Part shown: positions 35,895 through 48,216 of the stretch, one piece after another | Layout: the number at the start of each line of letters is the position of its first letter | How positions within the stretch are numbered: the first letter of the stretch is position 1 | Assembly (NCBI RefSeq): GCF_000002995.4 | Contig: NW_025062479.1 | Location: 7,369,721-7,433,720, forward strand | DNA from: Brugia malayi | Lineage: Eukaryota > Nematoda > Chromadorea > Rhabditida > Onchocercidae | Reading direction: 5' to 3' | Length of the DNA stretch: 64,000 nt | Program-made: the position numbers and the translations under genes | The notes under the pieces: generated by a model | The model's input: the letters and a program-made list of their open reading frames with translations, nothing else | What the model was told of the DNA's origin: nothing | Databases searched by the model: none

Positions 35895-38859
35895 AATTGT
35901 TGAGCATTAGAAGAGGTTTCTTTTTGCAGATCTCATTCAAATCGCACACCGTTTAAGCCATTTCCACGTAGCTTTTTACTTTTTTATAAATTGTTTTCAA
36001 ATTATCTGAACATTACTAGCAGTATCTGTTACCTGAGCTATGTTTTTTTTTTTTTTTTTTATTTACTGCTGGGAACTTCTAATAGATATGACAACTCGTA
36101 CGTTTAGCAAATCAGTGAGGGTAAATATCTGGACTGATTACATGTTAATAAGTGATGAGTGCTATCAATTTCGATATTACACACTGGGCTCTTGATTTAT
36201 CCACGACATTCACTCAAAAGTCAGGTGAAGAGCAGTAGGCCTATCACATTGGCATGGTTCTAGTTTAGCGCGTGTTGCGGTCTTTCAGAAACACAGTTCA
36301 AAATATGTTGTTTTGCTTTTATTTGATCGTTCATAAGTCTCGTATTGAGGCTGCCTGTTAGTAGTCCCAACATCGGGTTTGTTCGATATAATTGGCCTTA
36401 CTGGAATTTCACCAGCTGTTTGTAAGCAACATAGGCCGTGATGCGAAATACCTCTCTTTTTTTCATAATTGTACTTTTTAGAGAATTCGAGTTTCGTTTA
36501 GGCGGTATCTACATAATAGGTACGGTTATCAAAAATCTCACGAATGCATCACTGCTGGGTTGTTGCTGTGCATTATTACTGTGCAAGCCTTAGGTGTTCT
36601 GATATCCTTTCTAATCGTAATCTTTTTTTTTTATGGTTATAATTTGTTCGTCGTTTGGGCGTTTTTGTGTATTTCAAGTTAATATGTTTGTACAAATCAC
36701 CTACAGCAAGCGATTTGACCAGATTATTTTAACAACTGACAGCATGAATTGTGTTCGAGAGATAAAGGAGCAGATTTGCAAGATTCATAGTGCTTTTCTA
36801 TTTGACCTGTTCTAAATTTCTTGAATTCCTGTAATGTTCCTACTATTATTTTTCTTATCCTAGCTATTTGTTATTCCGCCTGATATTTTTTGAAATATTT
36901 TAGAGCTTTTCTTGCGTAAAATGTTTGATGAAGGTTATTAAAATTTCTTGAAGATTGTTATTTTTCTAATTTTTTCGCCTGAGTGCGATCCACGCGGACT
37001 GGAGTTTGGGATAGTTTCAATTATTTTTCCTGTTATTCGATGTGGTGGTAAATAGTTCTCTTTTCATGAACTGCAGATTCAAAATAATGACTGCTCAACC
37101 ATTTAAGATTTTTGTCGTGGAATTTCAGTGACATAAAATTTTCAACATTCACTTTCCTTAAGGTGCTACCTTTTTCTGGAAGAAAGGTTTCTTGCAATCT
37201 CAGTTGCCTTATGTTTGCAACGAAAGATTGTGACCGGCTTTTATATCATGCAACATGCACTCGTTTAAAAATTTCTTATAAACTCTGTAAATTATTTAGT
37301 CGACTATAAATGCAACATTAAATATATTTTGCTTCCCTCCTAAAAATTAGCAAAAGTTGTAGTTGGTAAATGCTGCGAGGAATATGAACTGAATGAAAAT
37401 ATTTAAGACTGATATCACCTCTAGTTGAGAAAGATTTACATAAATTTTGTAAAAGTTCTCGAACATTTATGAAGTTAGAAATCACAGAGAAGAATATTGT
37501 TGTCATGAATTCCTGTTGCTACATATTCTTTTGAATGTATTTTATTTATGTAATAGAACAAGGAGGGTTAAAAAGTTTCGGAAAATTTCGAGTGGGGTTT
37601 TGAACGTCTGGAGCGCTTCTATTGTGTTTTGGTAGGTTGGGTCTGGTTTGGTGTAAGATTTAAATTAATTTTTAGCTGATATGTTCCACTTAGTGTATCA
37701 ATTACCAGGGTCAGTAAACCACGTCCCATAATTCTTTTTAATTCTTTTCTTAAAATAGCTGACTACCTTTTGTGTGTGTGATGCATCCTAAAGTACTGAT
37801 GAGGTCTAATAAAGAAATTTAAGTTCCTTATCGTAGATTGTCAAGTGATGCAATGAGCAACAATAGGATATAACATCCAGAACTTATTCGTTTTACTATT
37901 TCAATTATTAGCTATTAAGAAAAGCTATTAATTAATATTTCAGTGAGGAAATTTTTTCAGGTGGTCGAAGTGTTTGATTTTTTAAATCGAACATTTTATT
38001 TTTCCTTCCCCCAGTACATTATGTACATGAAACATTGAAATGATGAGATTTCTTTGCTACCCAGTTTAAAAATGGCAAGATAACTTTCAGCTGTTATGTG
38101 CCAAGTCGGTGATGGTTATCACTTAGTCAAATTTGATTAGTCCCCAAAGCATCAATCATAAAAAATTAAAATTTTGACAGGGCAGAGTAAAATATTTATT
38201 CACATTCTTGCTCTACACTTGATGACATCATTTGATGTGACTATATTGTCTTTTACAAGCATCCTCAGGGAATAATCGTTGAGAGAGGCCTTCCAGTTAC
38301 TCTTTTAGAAAATTTCTTCCTTAATATATTTATGATGCAAAATATCCAAGCCTCATTGGTGTTCCCTCAACCAACAACTCATCGATTCTTTTTGGCTGCA
38401 TCTATTAATCTTCTTCATTTCAATTCCCCATTTTCATATTTCGAAACTTTAAAGTTGTACTGAGATATTAATTCTTATGAAGATACTCTTCCGTTATATT
38501 TATTTATTTATTTTCTGCTGTTTTAACTGTGAATCTCATTCAACTTGTTAATCATTTCTGATGTCTTCTTTCAACAAAATTTTCCGAGTGTCATCTGAGG
38601 AGCAAAAATATTACAACTGCATAACAATCGGAACACATTATTTCTCTCTCGTTTTCAAGGCTCGCAAAGATCGCTCATTTTTTAATGCGATGCCGTTTAT
38701 TTTACTGAGATAATGCGAAAACCGGGCGTCGTTATTTTAATCTTTTGTCTTAGACTAATCAATCAGCTTTACTCAAATTCATTCCACCACGATCAGTGTC
38801 TTAGCATTATCATTCCACAAGCAGCAATTATCAATAAGCCAAATGAATGTTCACTGTGT
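35895..38859. other. 3' UTR of the zinc-finger gene and intergenic
   Basis: No gene was found. The sequence is AT-rich with poly-T runs (for example 36041-36061). A candidate AATAAA lies at 37808-37813; nearer signals are unclear. Open stretches such as 36633-36815 (+) have no splice context. The promoter of the next gene presumably lies near the right end. Confidence 0.4.
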
Positions 38860-38877
38860 TTTATTTTTTGTGTTCAG
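38860..38877 (+). promoter_or_regulatory. Candidate splice-leader acceptor
   Basis: TTTTATTTTTTGTGTTCAG ends at 38877, 30 bases before the ATG of the two-membrane-segment gene, with no ATG between. A pyrimidine-rich acceptor just upstream of a start, with no recognisable upstream exon, fits trans-splicing of a leader. A missed 5' UTR exon is the alternative. Confidence 0.45.
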
Positions 38878-38907
38878 GCCATTTGTTCTGTATTGTCACT
38901 ATAATCG

Positions 38908-39798
38908 ATGGATTATCGTGACAAGCAAGCATCGAGTCAACGTTTTCAACAGCAAGATTGTGTTAAATTTCTTAAAGTTATTATCATTTTTAACTTTTCT
39001 TTAGGATTATTTCTCATCATCCTATATCTAATATGCAGTGGTAAAAGTGCTCACATTTATTTCATCCAGAATTCGTCCGGAGGGATTGTTTAAGTTTCGT
39101 CACTCTTAACAATTACAGTTTAATATTTTGAGCCTAGAGTACAAATACATTGTGTCTAAAAATACTGGGCGTTGTCAACGAACTTCAATAAATCATCATT
39201 GTCTTGGAAACAACTTATGCATCAGAGAAAGCATATATTTTGGCTGAACCGTTGTACATTCACAAAATTCTACATTTATTAATTTAAAACTTCCAGTATT
39301 TCGCATGCAGTGATTGTGAATCGACCAATCTCCTAAAACAACGTCCTAGTTTCTTTTAATTTCTTAGGTTTCCTTTGATACAATGTAGTCACTGTTGAAC
39401 GAACACTAAATGTCTTACTTCCTTTTGTAGGTCAACTACACTTAATTTCTTACTTTGCAGATGATATACTTATAGATGTTGGTTGCCAGTCGTTTCTATT
39501 AAAATCCTCTATGCAGTTACATCCGGCGTCTTGTGATTTTGTAGGATTAAATCATCCTGGCCCATACCAACAATATCTAGTAATTTATACCGTCCATACT
39601 GTCATAGCTGTGCAACTCGCTCTCGTCTTTATCCTCATTGTTGGTTATAAGTTGCTTGCTGGATATGTTGTATACAAACAAACTTGTTCTGTTTCGCAAA
39701 GAGATGAAACATTAGTGGTGGAGGCGCACTGTCCAACAATTTATCTCCCGTTGCCTAACAAAGATTACTTTGTTTTCAGAGTAAGCAGTAAAGGATAG
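38908..39798 (+). CDS. Two-membrane-segment protein, about 157 residues, unrecognised
   Basis: Exon 1 is 38908-39040 (phase 1, donor GTAAAAG) and exon 2 starts at 39461 after TTACTTTGCAG and stays open to a TAG at 39796. A possible donor (AGA, then GTAAGC at 39781) would instead splice to an unseen third exon in phase 0. The protein begins MDYRDKQASSQRFQQQDCVK and has a membrane segment at about 22-43 (IIIFNFSLGLFLIILYLIC). A central 40-residue region with Cys, His and Pro (LHPASCDFVGLNHPGPYQQY) follows, then a second segment at about 84-108 (VIAVQLALVFILIVGYKLL) and a tail with KQTCSVSQRDETLVVEAHC. Short cytosolic ends with the Cys-containing part on the outer side would be the simplest topology, by inference. 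I recognise no family; ion-channel accessory subunits share this layout but no specific motif is seen. Confidence 0.65.
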
Positions 39799-42525
39799 AG
39801 GGAGGATTTAAGACTGAAATAACAGATAGGCAAGTAGGTGAGCAAAGGCGAAGATAGGATGCTTCGTTATGGAAGTAAAATTAAATGTGAACATATACTC
39901 TGCTACCATCAATCCTTATCTTCGCATCATACCTTCTAGCTCATCCCCGCATTGTTTCCATCGCCATCATCTGTTACACTGTGTTATACTTATTGCACTA
40001 CAATTCATTTCGATACGAATAGCAAGCTAAACTTACCGCTGATAGACACACTAGCAGAACTATCTGTGGAATTAGTTACTTTTCTATGGCCAAAGCTTTG
40101 ACAATTTAAATGACGGCACTCTAAATATTACCACTTTTATGAGAGCGTTGCTTCGCCAGCAAGCTCAGCGCATCCTGCTTATGTCTTCTGTTTTGAACTG
40201 CATATTTTTATAATGTTTCATTTCTGGAGAATAGGCCAGCTTTTAGTTGTTTTTTTTTTTTCATTTACACGAACTGTGATGACTTAGTAATTTGTGAATT
40301 TGTGAAATAATAATCTATGTTATCATTATATGAAGTAATCTGTGAAGTGATATGTGTAGTAGTGACTCCGTAGATTATCACCAGCTGGTAAGCAGGCGAG
40401 CGAATATATTTCGCGTGGGATGAAATTATGCATTATATAGATGAAAGTAGGGTAAAATTTCTTGTTTCAATTTCAGAAAGCTAGCGAAGTGGTCATTTCC
40501 ATGTGTTCTTTTGGGAAGTTCCATTATCTATCTTAAAAACAAAGCCATTTCTCTGACATGATTGTAGCGTCGTCACTCGTCAGCGTCAGTCGTTTTGTAG
40601 CTAATGCTGTAATACATGAGATAGCATATAATCGGTTTAATATATACAGAGAGGAAGCAGGTGTGTTCATACCTCTTATTCATTGAATTTGGGTGGAATA
40701 GGAAGAAGAGGTTCAGGCTATAGAAAGATGGAAAAAGGAAGAAGAGAGAAAGAGGAAACAAGCATGCTCTCGAACATAAAAATTTGAAAACCATCTGGTA
40801 GCTCCCACATCAACCTACAACGTTGCTCTATTCACTTTCGCAACAACGCCAGTGACCTGCTGCAGCGCTATATTGACTTGCTAATGGTCAGTGCTAATGA
40901 CAGTGATAATATGTCGCTAGTGATTTGCTACTTGTTTCGTGTTTTCGTGCTTTCGACGTGGCATTATTATTGGTAATTTGGTGTATTTTTGCTAACAGTT
41001 TGAAGCTTTTTTTGTCACTTAATTTTAAGAAACAAAAGTTTCTGTGATGTTCCCGGATAGTCTGCTCCTCTTTCTCATCTTATCTGTTAATTTCATCTGT
41101 AGACTGTATCTGTTAATTTTCCCACATCTTATTCAAGTTTTGTTTCCCTATTGCCAGTGTCAGTGAATAACTGTTGATGTTCTTCATCTCTATTGAACTA
41201 AGTTGATTGATCTTCGAAATACTGCAAAAAGCCGCTTGGTTGAATTATATATGGATATTGTGATGTTTTAATCGTCTGAACTTTCAAAGAATAAATTAAA
41301 CTTTTCGATTCCTGAAGAAACACATTGGTGTCCCACCATTATCAATATAGGGGAATTATCATAGGGTAGACTCTGTAATAACAAATAAGATAGAGAAGGG
41401 CAAGTAGTTGGGATATTACGCAGTATAATCAGTAATTAATTACACGTCATGAAAGCTATATTTCGATAAATTTCTATTTGGTTTATATTCATTAAACATC
41501 TACTATTTGCAATTTACTCATGACGTGAAAGTCTGCGTTTGATGTGATTCAATCAGCAGAAAATGGTAAATAATAAATGATTTACAAATAAAGAATAATA
41601 AAGAAACAGTGATTTGCAAAGAGTAAATAAAGAAACAGTGATCTGCAAACAGTAGTTAAAAACTTATTACGACCACAGTATTATTTTTGAATTCGAAAAT
41701 CACAAAAACCATCAGATTTAATAAAGTAGTGGACATTAGAGAATGGAGTAATGCTGTAAATCATCATTCAGTCGCGTGATAGTTTATGTTATAGATCGTT
41801 CAGTATGTGGTGACCTGAGCACTGAATTGGAGAACGTAATCAATCGGAATATATGTTGCGCACTACTACAACACTTAAATGGTTATTGTTCTGACGTTGT
41901 TAGTGTTGTATGTTTGCAAACTAGTACAGATAGCTTACAATAACATTCCATTCATCTGAAATTAATGCCTGAATTTCGGGATGGAAAATAACGATACTTT
42001 GTCAATGGTCCTACTGCTAATGTTAAGTTAATGAGAAAAAGAAGTGTAGGAATTTTAAAGAAAAAAATTTTGACTGTTGTAGTAATTGGATAGTGAACGT
42101 TGAATTTAGTCTTGAATTTTTGACCTAAAGTCTTGAACTGAGACTTACGTAAAAAAATACTGTGCTAAAACATCTAAAACTGGATTAGGCACTGCTTATT
42201 TACAATTCACTTTGAATTTTGCTAACAAAAAGTTCAGAAAGCAGTCGTACTTGACCAAGCAAAACCTTTAGCTAATATGCTTTTTTTATACGGAATTGTT
42301 GGTTTTAACATCATCTCCATCCTGAGCTCAACACCAACTGAATTTGATGAATGGATAATAATATTTGACTACCAAATATTTCAAAACCATTTCCGACAAA
42401 GTGGATATGACAGATAGAGTGGGATTCAAAATGTATTAGGCCTTTCAGAGAGAGAGAAATTATTTTTTTACTAGTTTATTTTTTTTACTTCCTTTGGGGA
42501 ATAGATTTAATGCCAAAGAGATTAA
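39799..42525. other. Intergenic, no gene seen
   Basis: AT-rich, with poly-T at about 40249-40261 and scattered short open stretches without splice context. It could contain a third exon of the upstream gene or 5' exons of the sphingomyelin synthase gene, but none could be phased. Confidence 0.4.
41597..41653. repeat. Two-copy tandem repeat, 29-bp period
   Basis: 41597-41624 and 41626-41653 are near-identical 28-bp copies (AATAAAGAAACAGTGATTTG in the first), differing at two positions. A local duplication in intergenic sequence. Confidence 0.85.
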
Positions 42526-45500
42526 ATGAATACTTCTACATTTAAGAGTTTTAAAATATTTTCTAAGGTTTTTTTGGCACTGATAATCTTGGTTGACACA
42601 GGTATTGAAAGTAACGACAATCCGTCCCTAGTTCCAGTTGGTGCAAGTGTGGGAACTACAAATCAGAGACGCTCTCGCCTTGTAGCGTCGTTTGCAAGTG
42701 TTTACAAATATTTTAATCTTTGCAAAGTTGCTTTCAATCTCAATAATTTTCTCAACAATTAAGGATTGAATTAGCGTTAGAATTCTTCTGAAATTCAGAT
42801 TGGTAGAAGCAGTAACTTTTTCAATATATTATGTATATGATTTATTGACAATCTCAGATTATTGAAAACTTCTTATAATTCGTGTGTGTGAGAAGTGGTT
42901 CAGTAATTTGTTTATACTGTAAAAATCATTTAGTTTGGTTGTTAGAGAATTGCTGTTGATTAGTTTAAAATTGTTTTAAACTTTAAAAATGTTTTTCTAT
43001 AAGTTGCAGAAATCATATTGCAAAATGCGAAAAAAAGAAAAAAGCAGGTTTAATAAAATCGAATTGGACTTTTCAGCTATCTTATTATATTTTGACTTTT
43101 TGTTCCGATATCATTGCAGCTTTAACTGTTGTAGTAATAGTGTTACTTTTCTGCTTTAATAATATGTAACAGAATTTGAAATCGAAATAACTGGTTTAAT
43201 TTCTTCCGCTCGCATTCTTTCTCTTTATTTTATTTTTCTTTTCGTTTGTACGTACTGATCAGTGTTTTAATTTGTTCGTATTTCCACTGTGTTTTACTGA
43301 TCGATTCATGAATCTTAATGGATAGTTTTCCAATTACTTCTTGCAGTATTTAAATATAAAATTTTGGACTGCAATTTGTTGCATCATCTGGAAAATCTAG
43401 ATACGTTTTACTATTGTTCAAGGTAGCAACGAGTAGGATGATTTACGATATTTTAATGCATTTTCTGGAACCCTTAGTTGGACATATTTCTGGAATGATA
43501 AATATTAGCTGATGAAAGAAAATGAAGTCTGGTACGGCAGTGTTTCCTCCAGTGTGCAGTTGTATCAGAAGTTGAGTAAAAATAGTAATTTTACTATTTT
43601 TTCTTTTTTTTTTTTTTCTCTCAAAAAATGAGCAGAATGAAAAATAAAGGGTTGCTGCTATTGTATGTCATCTTTCGTTTGCAGACATTTACCGCTTTTG
43701 TATGGAGTAAACTATGTGTTTCAGCTTAATTATCAAAGTGATATTTAATTATTTCCTGGCAGGTTACCCAAACGCGTGACCACACGGAAGGTAATGTTGG
43801 ATGGGCAAATCACTACTGCTTCAAGTGCTGCACGGAGGATATGTAGCAGTTCTAATTCAGAAGATTATTCCGAAGATAATTATGGTGCTTCTTTCTATTA
43901 GATATAATTTTATCACGCTGATTTCTAGGGTTGAAATAAATGTACTCACAAAAATGTTGCTGACTTGGCAGTGCATTGGAAATAGCAGTTTGTTGTGATG
44001 ATCGAAATATTTGCTTTTGAAAGTCTTATTAAAAAATTTCAGACGATGAGGGACGTGCTCCATTATTAAACGGTCTTCTGTCATCAGCTAATAATGCCGT
44101 TAAAATCGATCTCAACTCCGGTATTATCGTTCAGACATCAAAGAATTCTTTTGATAAATTTCCAAAAGAACGTTGTAAAGCTGCTGTAAGTTCTATAATC
44201 GTTTTTTCTTTTTTTTTAATGGTAATTTATGTTTTCTATAATTAATGGTGGTCTTATTAGCAAGACAATTCTGAAGGATGAAAAACGATGATAGAAAATT
44301 TGACTAAATAGAATTAAATCATAGGTTGTATGGATGTGACATTATAACACTTTTCACGAAAAGATTAAATCATTTAAATCAGTAATTAATTGGAAGTAGA
44401 AATTGAAGATATCAGTGGGTTTGCTGATAACAGCAGCCGTATGCAATGATCTCGTATTATCTTTCATCCATGAAAAAGTACCACAAGAGCCGCCTTTGCC
44501 AGATGCTGTATTCGCTCATACGCCTTATATTCCTTGGGCACTAACAGTGTCCGAATATCTTATGCTTGCCTCATTCACATGTATGCTTGCATTAACTGTC
44601 TTACACAGACACCGCTGGATTATACTTAGGTTTGTTAGTTTCTGTTACCTAACCACTTATCATTCACATGCTTTAAAAAAACCTGAAACGTCAATTATTC
44701 CGGAAACCTGCATAAATAGTAGAACAAGAAAAGCCGAAGAATGCTTACGGCCAAAAGTAGTTGCCTTGCAGAAGAATCGCGGTTATCGGGTCACTGTTAT
44801 ATTTTGGTCGTTGTCTAACGATGCTCGTTACACAAGTACCTATTGCAGATCCTAATTATTATTGTTCACCACGTTTAAGCGTAAGATTTTTTTTCTGGTT
44901 GCGTTTATGCTTTTGTTTGGAATTTACTTTATGACTTTAAATCAATATTTCTTAAATAATTTACCCTTATTTCCTTCCTTTGCAATTAAACAGTGCCTTT
45001 TATCGTTATTCCATTCAGAACTGTTAACATTTTCGATATAAAAAAATTTTATAGATTTTGTTTTATTATCAATTTCTACTTATCTACCATTTCCCATGGT
45101 TTAGGGTGCTGACTATACGTTGAGGAATATATTTCTGAGAGCGATGCGGATTGTAAGTGGTGCTGGGTTGATGATCAACGGAAAGCATACACTTTGCGGT
45201 GATTACATTTACAGTGGTCATACAGTTGTTCTTGTCACTAGTTGCTTATTTATCACAGAATGTAAGTTTTAGAGTGTTTCTTTTTTAATAGGGTAGAGGC
45301 AGACGAAAATATCGAAATTCATAAAGTTTTCGACTTTCCATAAAAAATTAAATCTGTTGATAAGATCGCCTTCTTTTCAGATTTTTATTTGCTCTACGTC
45401 AGATCAAATGTTATTACGTGAAAAAAAAAAAGGTTACTTTCTTATTTTAGCAATTAATTTAGACAGTCCACAACGCTGGAAACCGCTGCATTTCTTTTCA

Positions 45501-46235
45501 ATAATGGTCTCAGCTGCTGGTGTTATATTGCTACTGATATCGCGCGCTCATTACACGATTGATGTTATCATATCATATTGGATATCCACGCGGGTGTTCT
45601 GGACTTATCATACACTGGCTGCCTTCCCAAATCTTCGAGTATGTTCTTATTGTTCCTAATGGAATGTATTGTTTCTCATGCCGTTTTGCAATGTTCGAAG
45701 TAAATTTATATCGACAAGATTAGTTTTTCCTATCTTGTCATACGTTTTTGTAAATATATATTGAATGAAAGAGCATTTTTTTTTTTAGAATGCCAGCTCT
45801 CACTATAATCACTTATCAAAATTTTATTGGTATCGATTATTTTTATTCATGGAGGGAAATTTACACAGGCCTGTACCAAGAAGGTATTATTTTCATGTAT
45901 GATGGAAATGAATTTCTCATCATTGTTGCAATTTATGTTCCGAAGGTATTTGCAGTTGTGGATTTAAATCTCATTTTCATCTCATTCGGGTCTTATTCAA
46001 AAATAAGAACTTTGGACAAATCATTTTTAGTAAAATGATTTCGAAGGGTTTTTAGTTCTTATATTCACTTTTATCCAGATCTTTTCTTCACTTACCTTTC
46101 TCCTAAACTAAGGCTTTAGTGTATTTGTTGTTAACACACTACTTTAATTTAAAAAGATCTCTTTAAAGGTTTGATTGGCCGTTTCCTCGGTTGCGCTTTG
46201 GTACGCGGACTACTTGCAAAACAAACTTATCGTAA
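42526..46235 (+). CDS. sms: Sphingomyelin synthase (phosphatidylcholine:ceramide cholinephosphotransferase)
   Basis: Moves phosphocholine from phosphatidylcholine to ceramide, making sphingomyelin and diacylglycerol in Golgi or plasma membrane. Exons 43763-43790, 44043-44185, 44409-44629, 44772-44880, 45105-45261, 45463-45638, 45789-45883 and 46169-46235 join in phase; a 5' exon 42526-42699 (or ending at 42681) gives about 389 residues. Visible: several hydrophobic segments, [32 protein letters not shown], the D3 motif [10 protein letters not shown] and the D4 motif SRAHYTIDV. The catalytic His264, His307 and Asp311 have the same 43 and 4 residue spacing as human SMS1. The C-terminus [12 protein letters not shown]...EGN...VPRRFDWPFP is also typical. 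The 5' end is uncertain: the first exon may use ATG 42526 or join an unseen exon at the CAG before 42602. The exon at 44409 uses a plain GAAG acceptor because the better CAG six bases on breaks the frame. No SAM domain is seen, unlike vertebrate SMS1. Which nematode paralogue it is cannot be told. Confidence 0.93.
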
Positions 46236-47725
46236 AAAAATGATAGTTTTTGGACAACAAAGATAAGCATCAAACAGCACCAGAGATTGTCGATGGTTAA
46301 ATATGGGTGGAATTCGTAGCAAACACATTGTGGAAGAGTAACTTATAATTGCAAGGTTATTATGTACTGATAACTTCGCATGTGATTCCTTTATTAATAT
46401 CTTTAAGTGTGACAATTCTGCAGCATTGTCTTTTTTATACGACTTCAAGCTCAGTTCAAATTAAAATTTTTATTCGGAAAAACTAGATCAGTTTTTGATG
46501 GTTTCACACTCCAATTTCGTTTCAAAATTTTCGTAGTCATTTCTTTCAAGAAAATGAAAGAGCTTTCCCCTTACAAAGTTCCTGTAAATTTACACGTTCT
46601 TCTACATGCATTTATCATATACTTACAGTTTTCCCTTTTCTCTTTAACCAGGTTCTTTCTCCTCTCGTAAATCAAGCCAGTTTATGCAGTAGAATAATCA
46701 GCGTCTCAGAAATTACGAACTAATGTCTCGTTCAACACTCGCCAAAACTAGATCTGTGTCAAATCAATGATGAACACTGCAGTGCCGTTTCTTATTTGCT
46801 GTAATAATCACAAATTCATAATCTAACGCATGTTACCACTTATGTTTTCAAAGCGTACTGAACACCCACTTTTGCTGCTAACTAACACCCACCCTTTTTT
46901 GCTTTACTCTTTAAGCTTCCCTCTAAATTGTAATTTCAGGAGCTTTATCTTTATGCCGGAATCGATCGACGAGAAAAATGTTCGACACAAAAACTTATTT
47001 TGTAATTTCAATCAAAATTAAATGAGATTATAAAAGTGCATATTTTTTTATGATTCCGACTTTTTATTATTATGAATTATATACGTATTAGTATAACGCT
47101 TTTTTTCATGCTCGATTCGCTTGAAGTGTTTCATATATTTCTTTGCTCCCTACAAAGTGGAAACACCATCATCAGTTATTTGTAAAGCATTCTAAATGGG
47201 AATGCAATACTCAGGCTCTCCATCTACTACCAGTTACGCTGTCCTTTTCCCCCGAGTTCGACTTTATGTTTCGCATTTTCATCTATACATTTAATATACT
47301 CTTACTTTTCCAACTCCTACGTTTGCTAATCATTTATACAGCGCTTCCCATTTTTTTTTTTTTTTTTATACGACCTTGTTGGTAGTCACTTTGCAGAGTG
47401 AATGGAATACCAAACTACTGTTTTGGCAATTTAGAACTGTCGAAGTTGTATCTCTCGAAAATCAATTTAAGTAGGTCTCAAATATTTAGACGGTCTTGGA
47501 ACAGTTAATTTTTACTTGCATAGTAATTCATTTAATTATTACCGGCAGGCTCAGATGCTTCGAATTATTTCTTTTATTTCATTACTAGGATACTTATGCA
47601 TGCTTCAAGTTTTTTTTTTCTTTTCCAGTTAGAATATTTTAGGGGAGGGATTTCCATTACAATCAAATTCTGTTACAGCTGGTGTTGCACCTGCATCTGA
47701 ACTGTTAAAAAACTTAGCTTTTTTA
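46236..47725. other. 3' region between convergent genes, no gene seen
   Basis: The 3' UTR of the sphingomyelin synthase gene presumably occupies the left part, though no clear AATAAA is near. An acceptor-like AATTTCAG near 46939 is followed by open frames, but no partner exon was found. Confidence 0.35.
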
Positions 47726-48141
47726 CTATATCAGAAGCTCATCTGTGCGATCAATGATTAAGTTGAAGTTTCCAATATAAATTGATGTAATCTCAAGTTC
47801 CTTAAATAAGTCTTCAACAAGAATGCTTAAGTCGTTACTGAAACTAGATTGATAGATAAAATTCACAAAATATTAGTTGAATACATATGAAATAGGCTGT
47901 TTTGCAGTATTGTCTTTTGGTAAGGACAGCTTGAATTTCATTTGTGTTTTCATCGATGACTTCCACTTCTCCACTAGTTCTAGATGATTGGCTGCCTTCA
48001 AGGCTTTTAATAATTTTGAAAAACGTGTCAGGCTGTGTGTAGTCTTAGAAAGGTGTACAATTTTTTCTTGAATACCAATTTTTAATTTATTGGAGATAGT
48101 GATACTAAGCCCTTCGGTTGGTGATATCCATAAGTTGATAA
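47726..48141 (-). CDS. Possible coding segments or remnant, minus strand
   Basis: Two segments look coding. A stop-free 89-codon frame without an early Met runs from an AAG acceptor at 48141 down to 47873 (contains PTEGLSITISNKLKIGIQEK and LLKALKAANHLELVEKWKSS). A second segment, 47726-47837, follows a strong TAGTTTCAG acceptor (NDLSILVEDLFKELEITSIY, then GNFNLIID, ending TAG). They can be joined in phase only with an unusual GTCCTT donor. It may be the 3' part of a gene whose 5' exons I missed, or a decayed element; the GNFN stretch faintly recalls the GDFN motif of LINE endonucleases, but that is weak. Confidence 0.3.
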
Positions 48142-48216
48142 CTTAAAATTCAAAATCTTATCACTAGAATAGATATAAAGAATTATTTAAAAGCTTCAGC
48201 GGATGGTTATATATTT

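Noticed and set aside
36633..36815. 60-codon frame in the zinc-finger 3' region
   Set aside because: Starts inside a poly-T-flanked region and has no acceptor, donor or homology I can recognise.
42526..42601. Signal peptide on sphingomyelin synthase
   Set aside because: The hydrophobic stretch before 42602 may be intron read through in frame; the family has no cleaved signal peptide.
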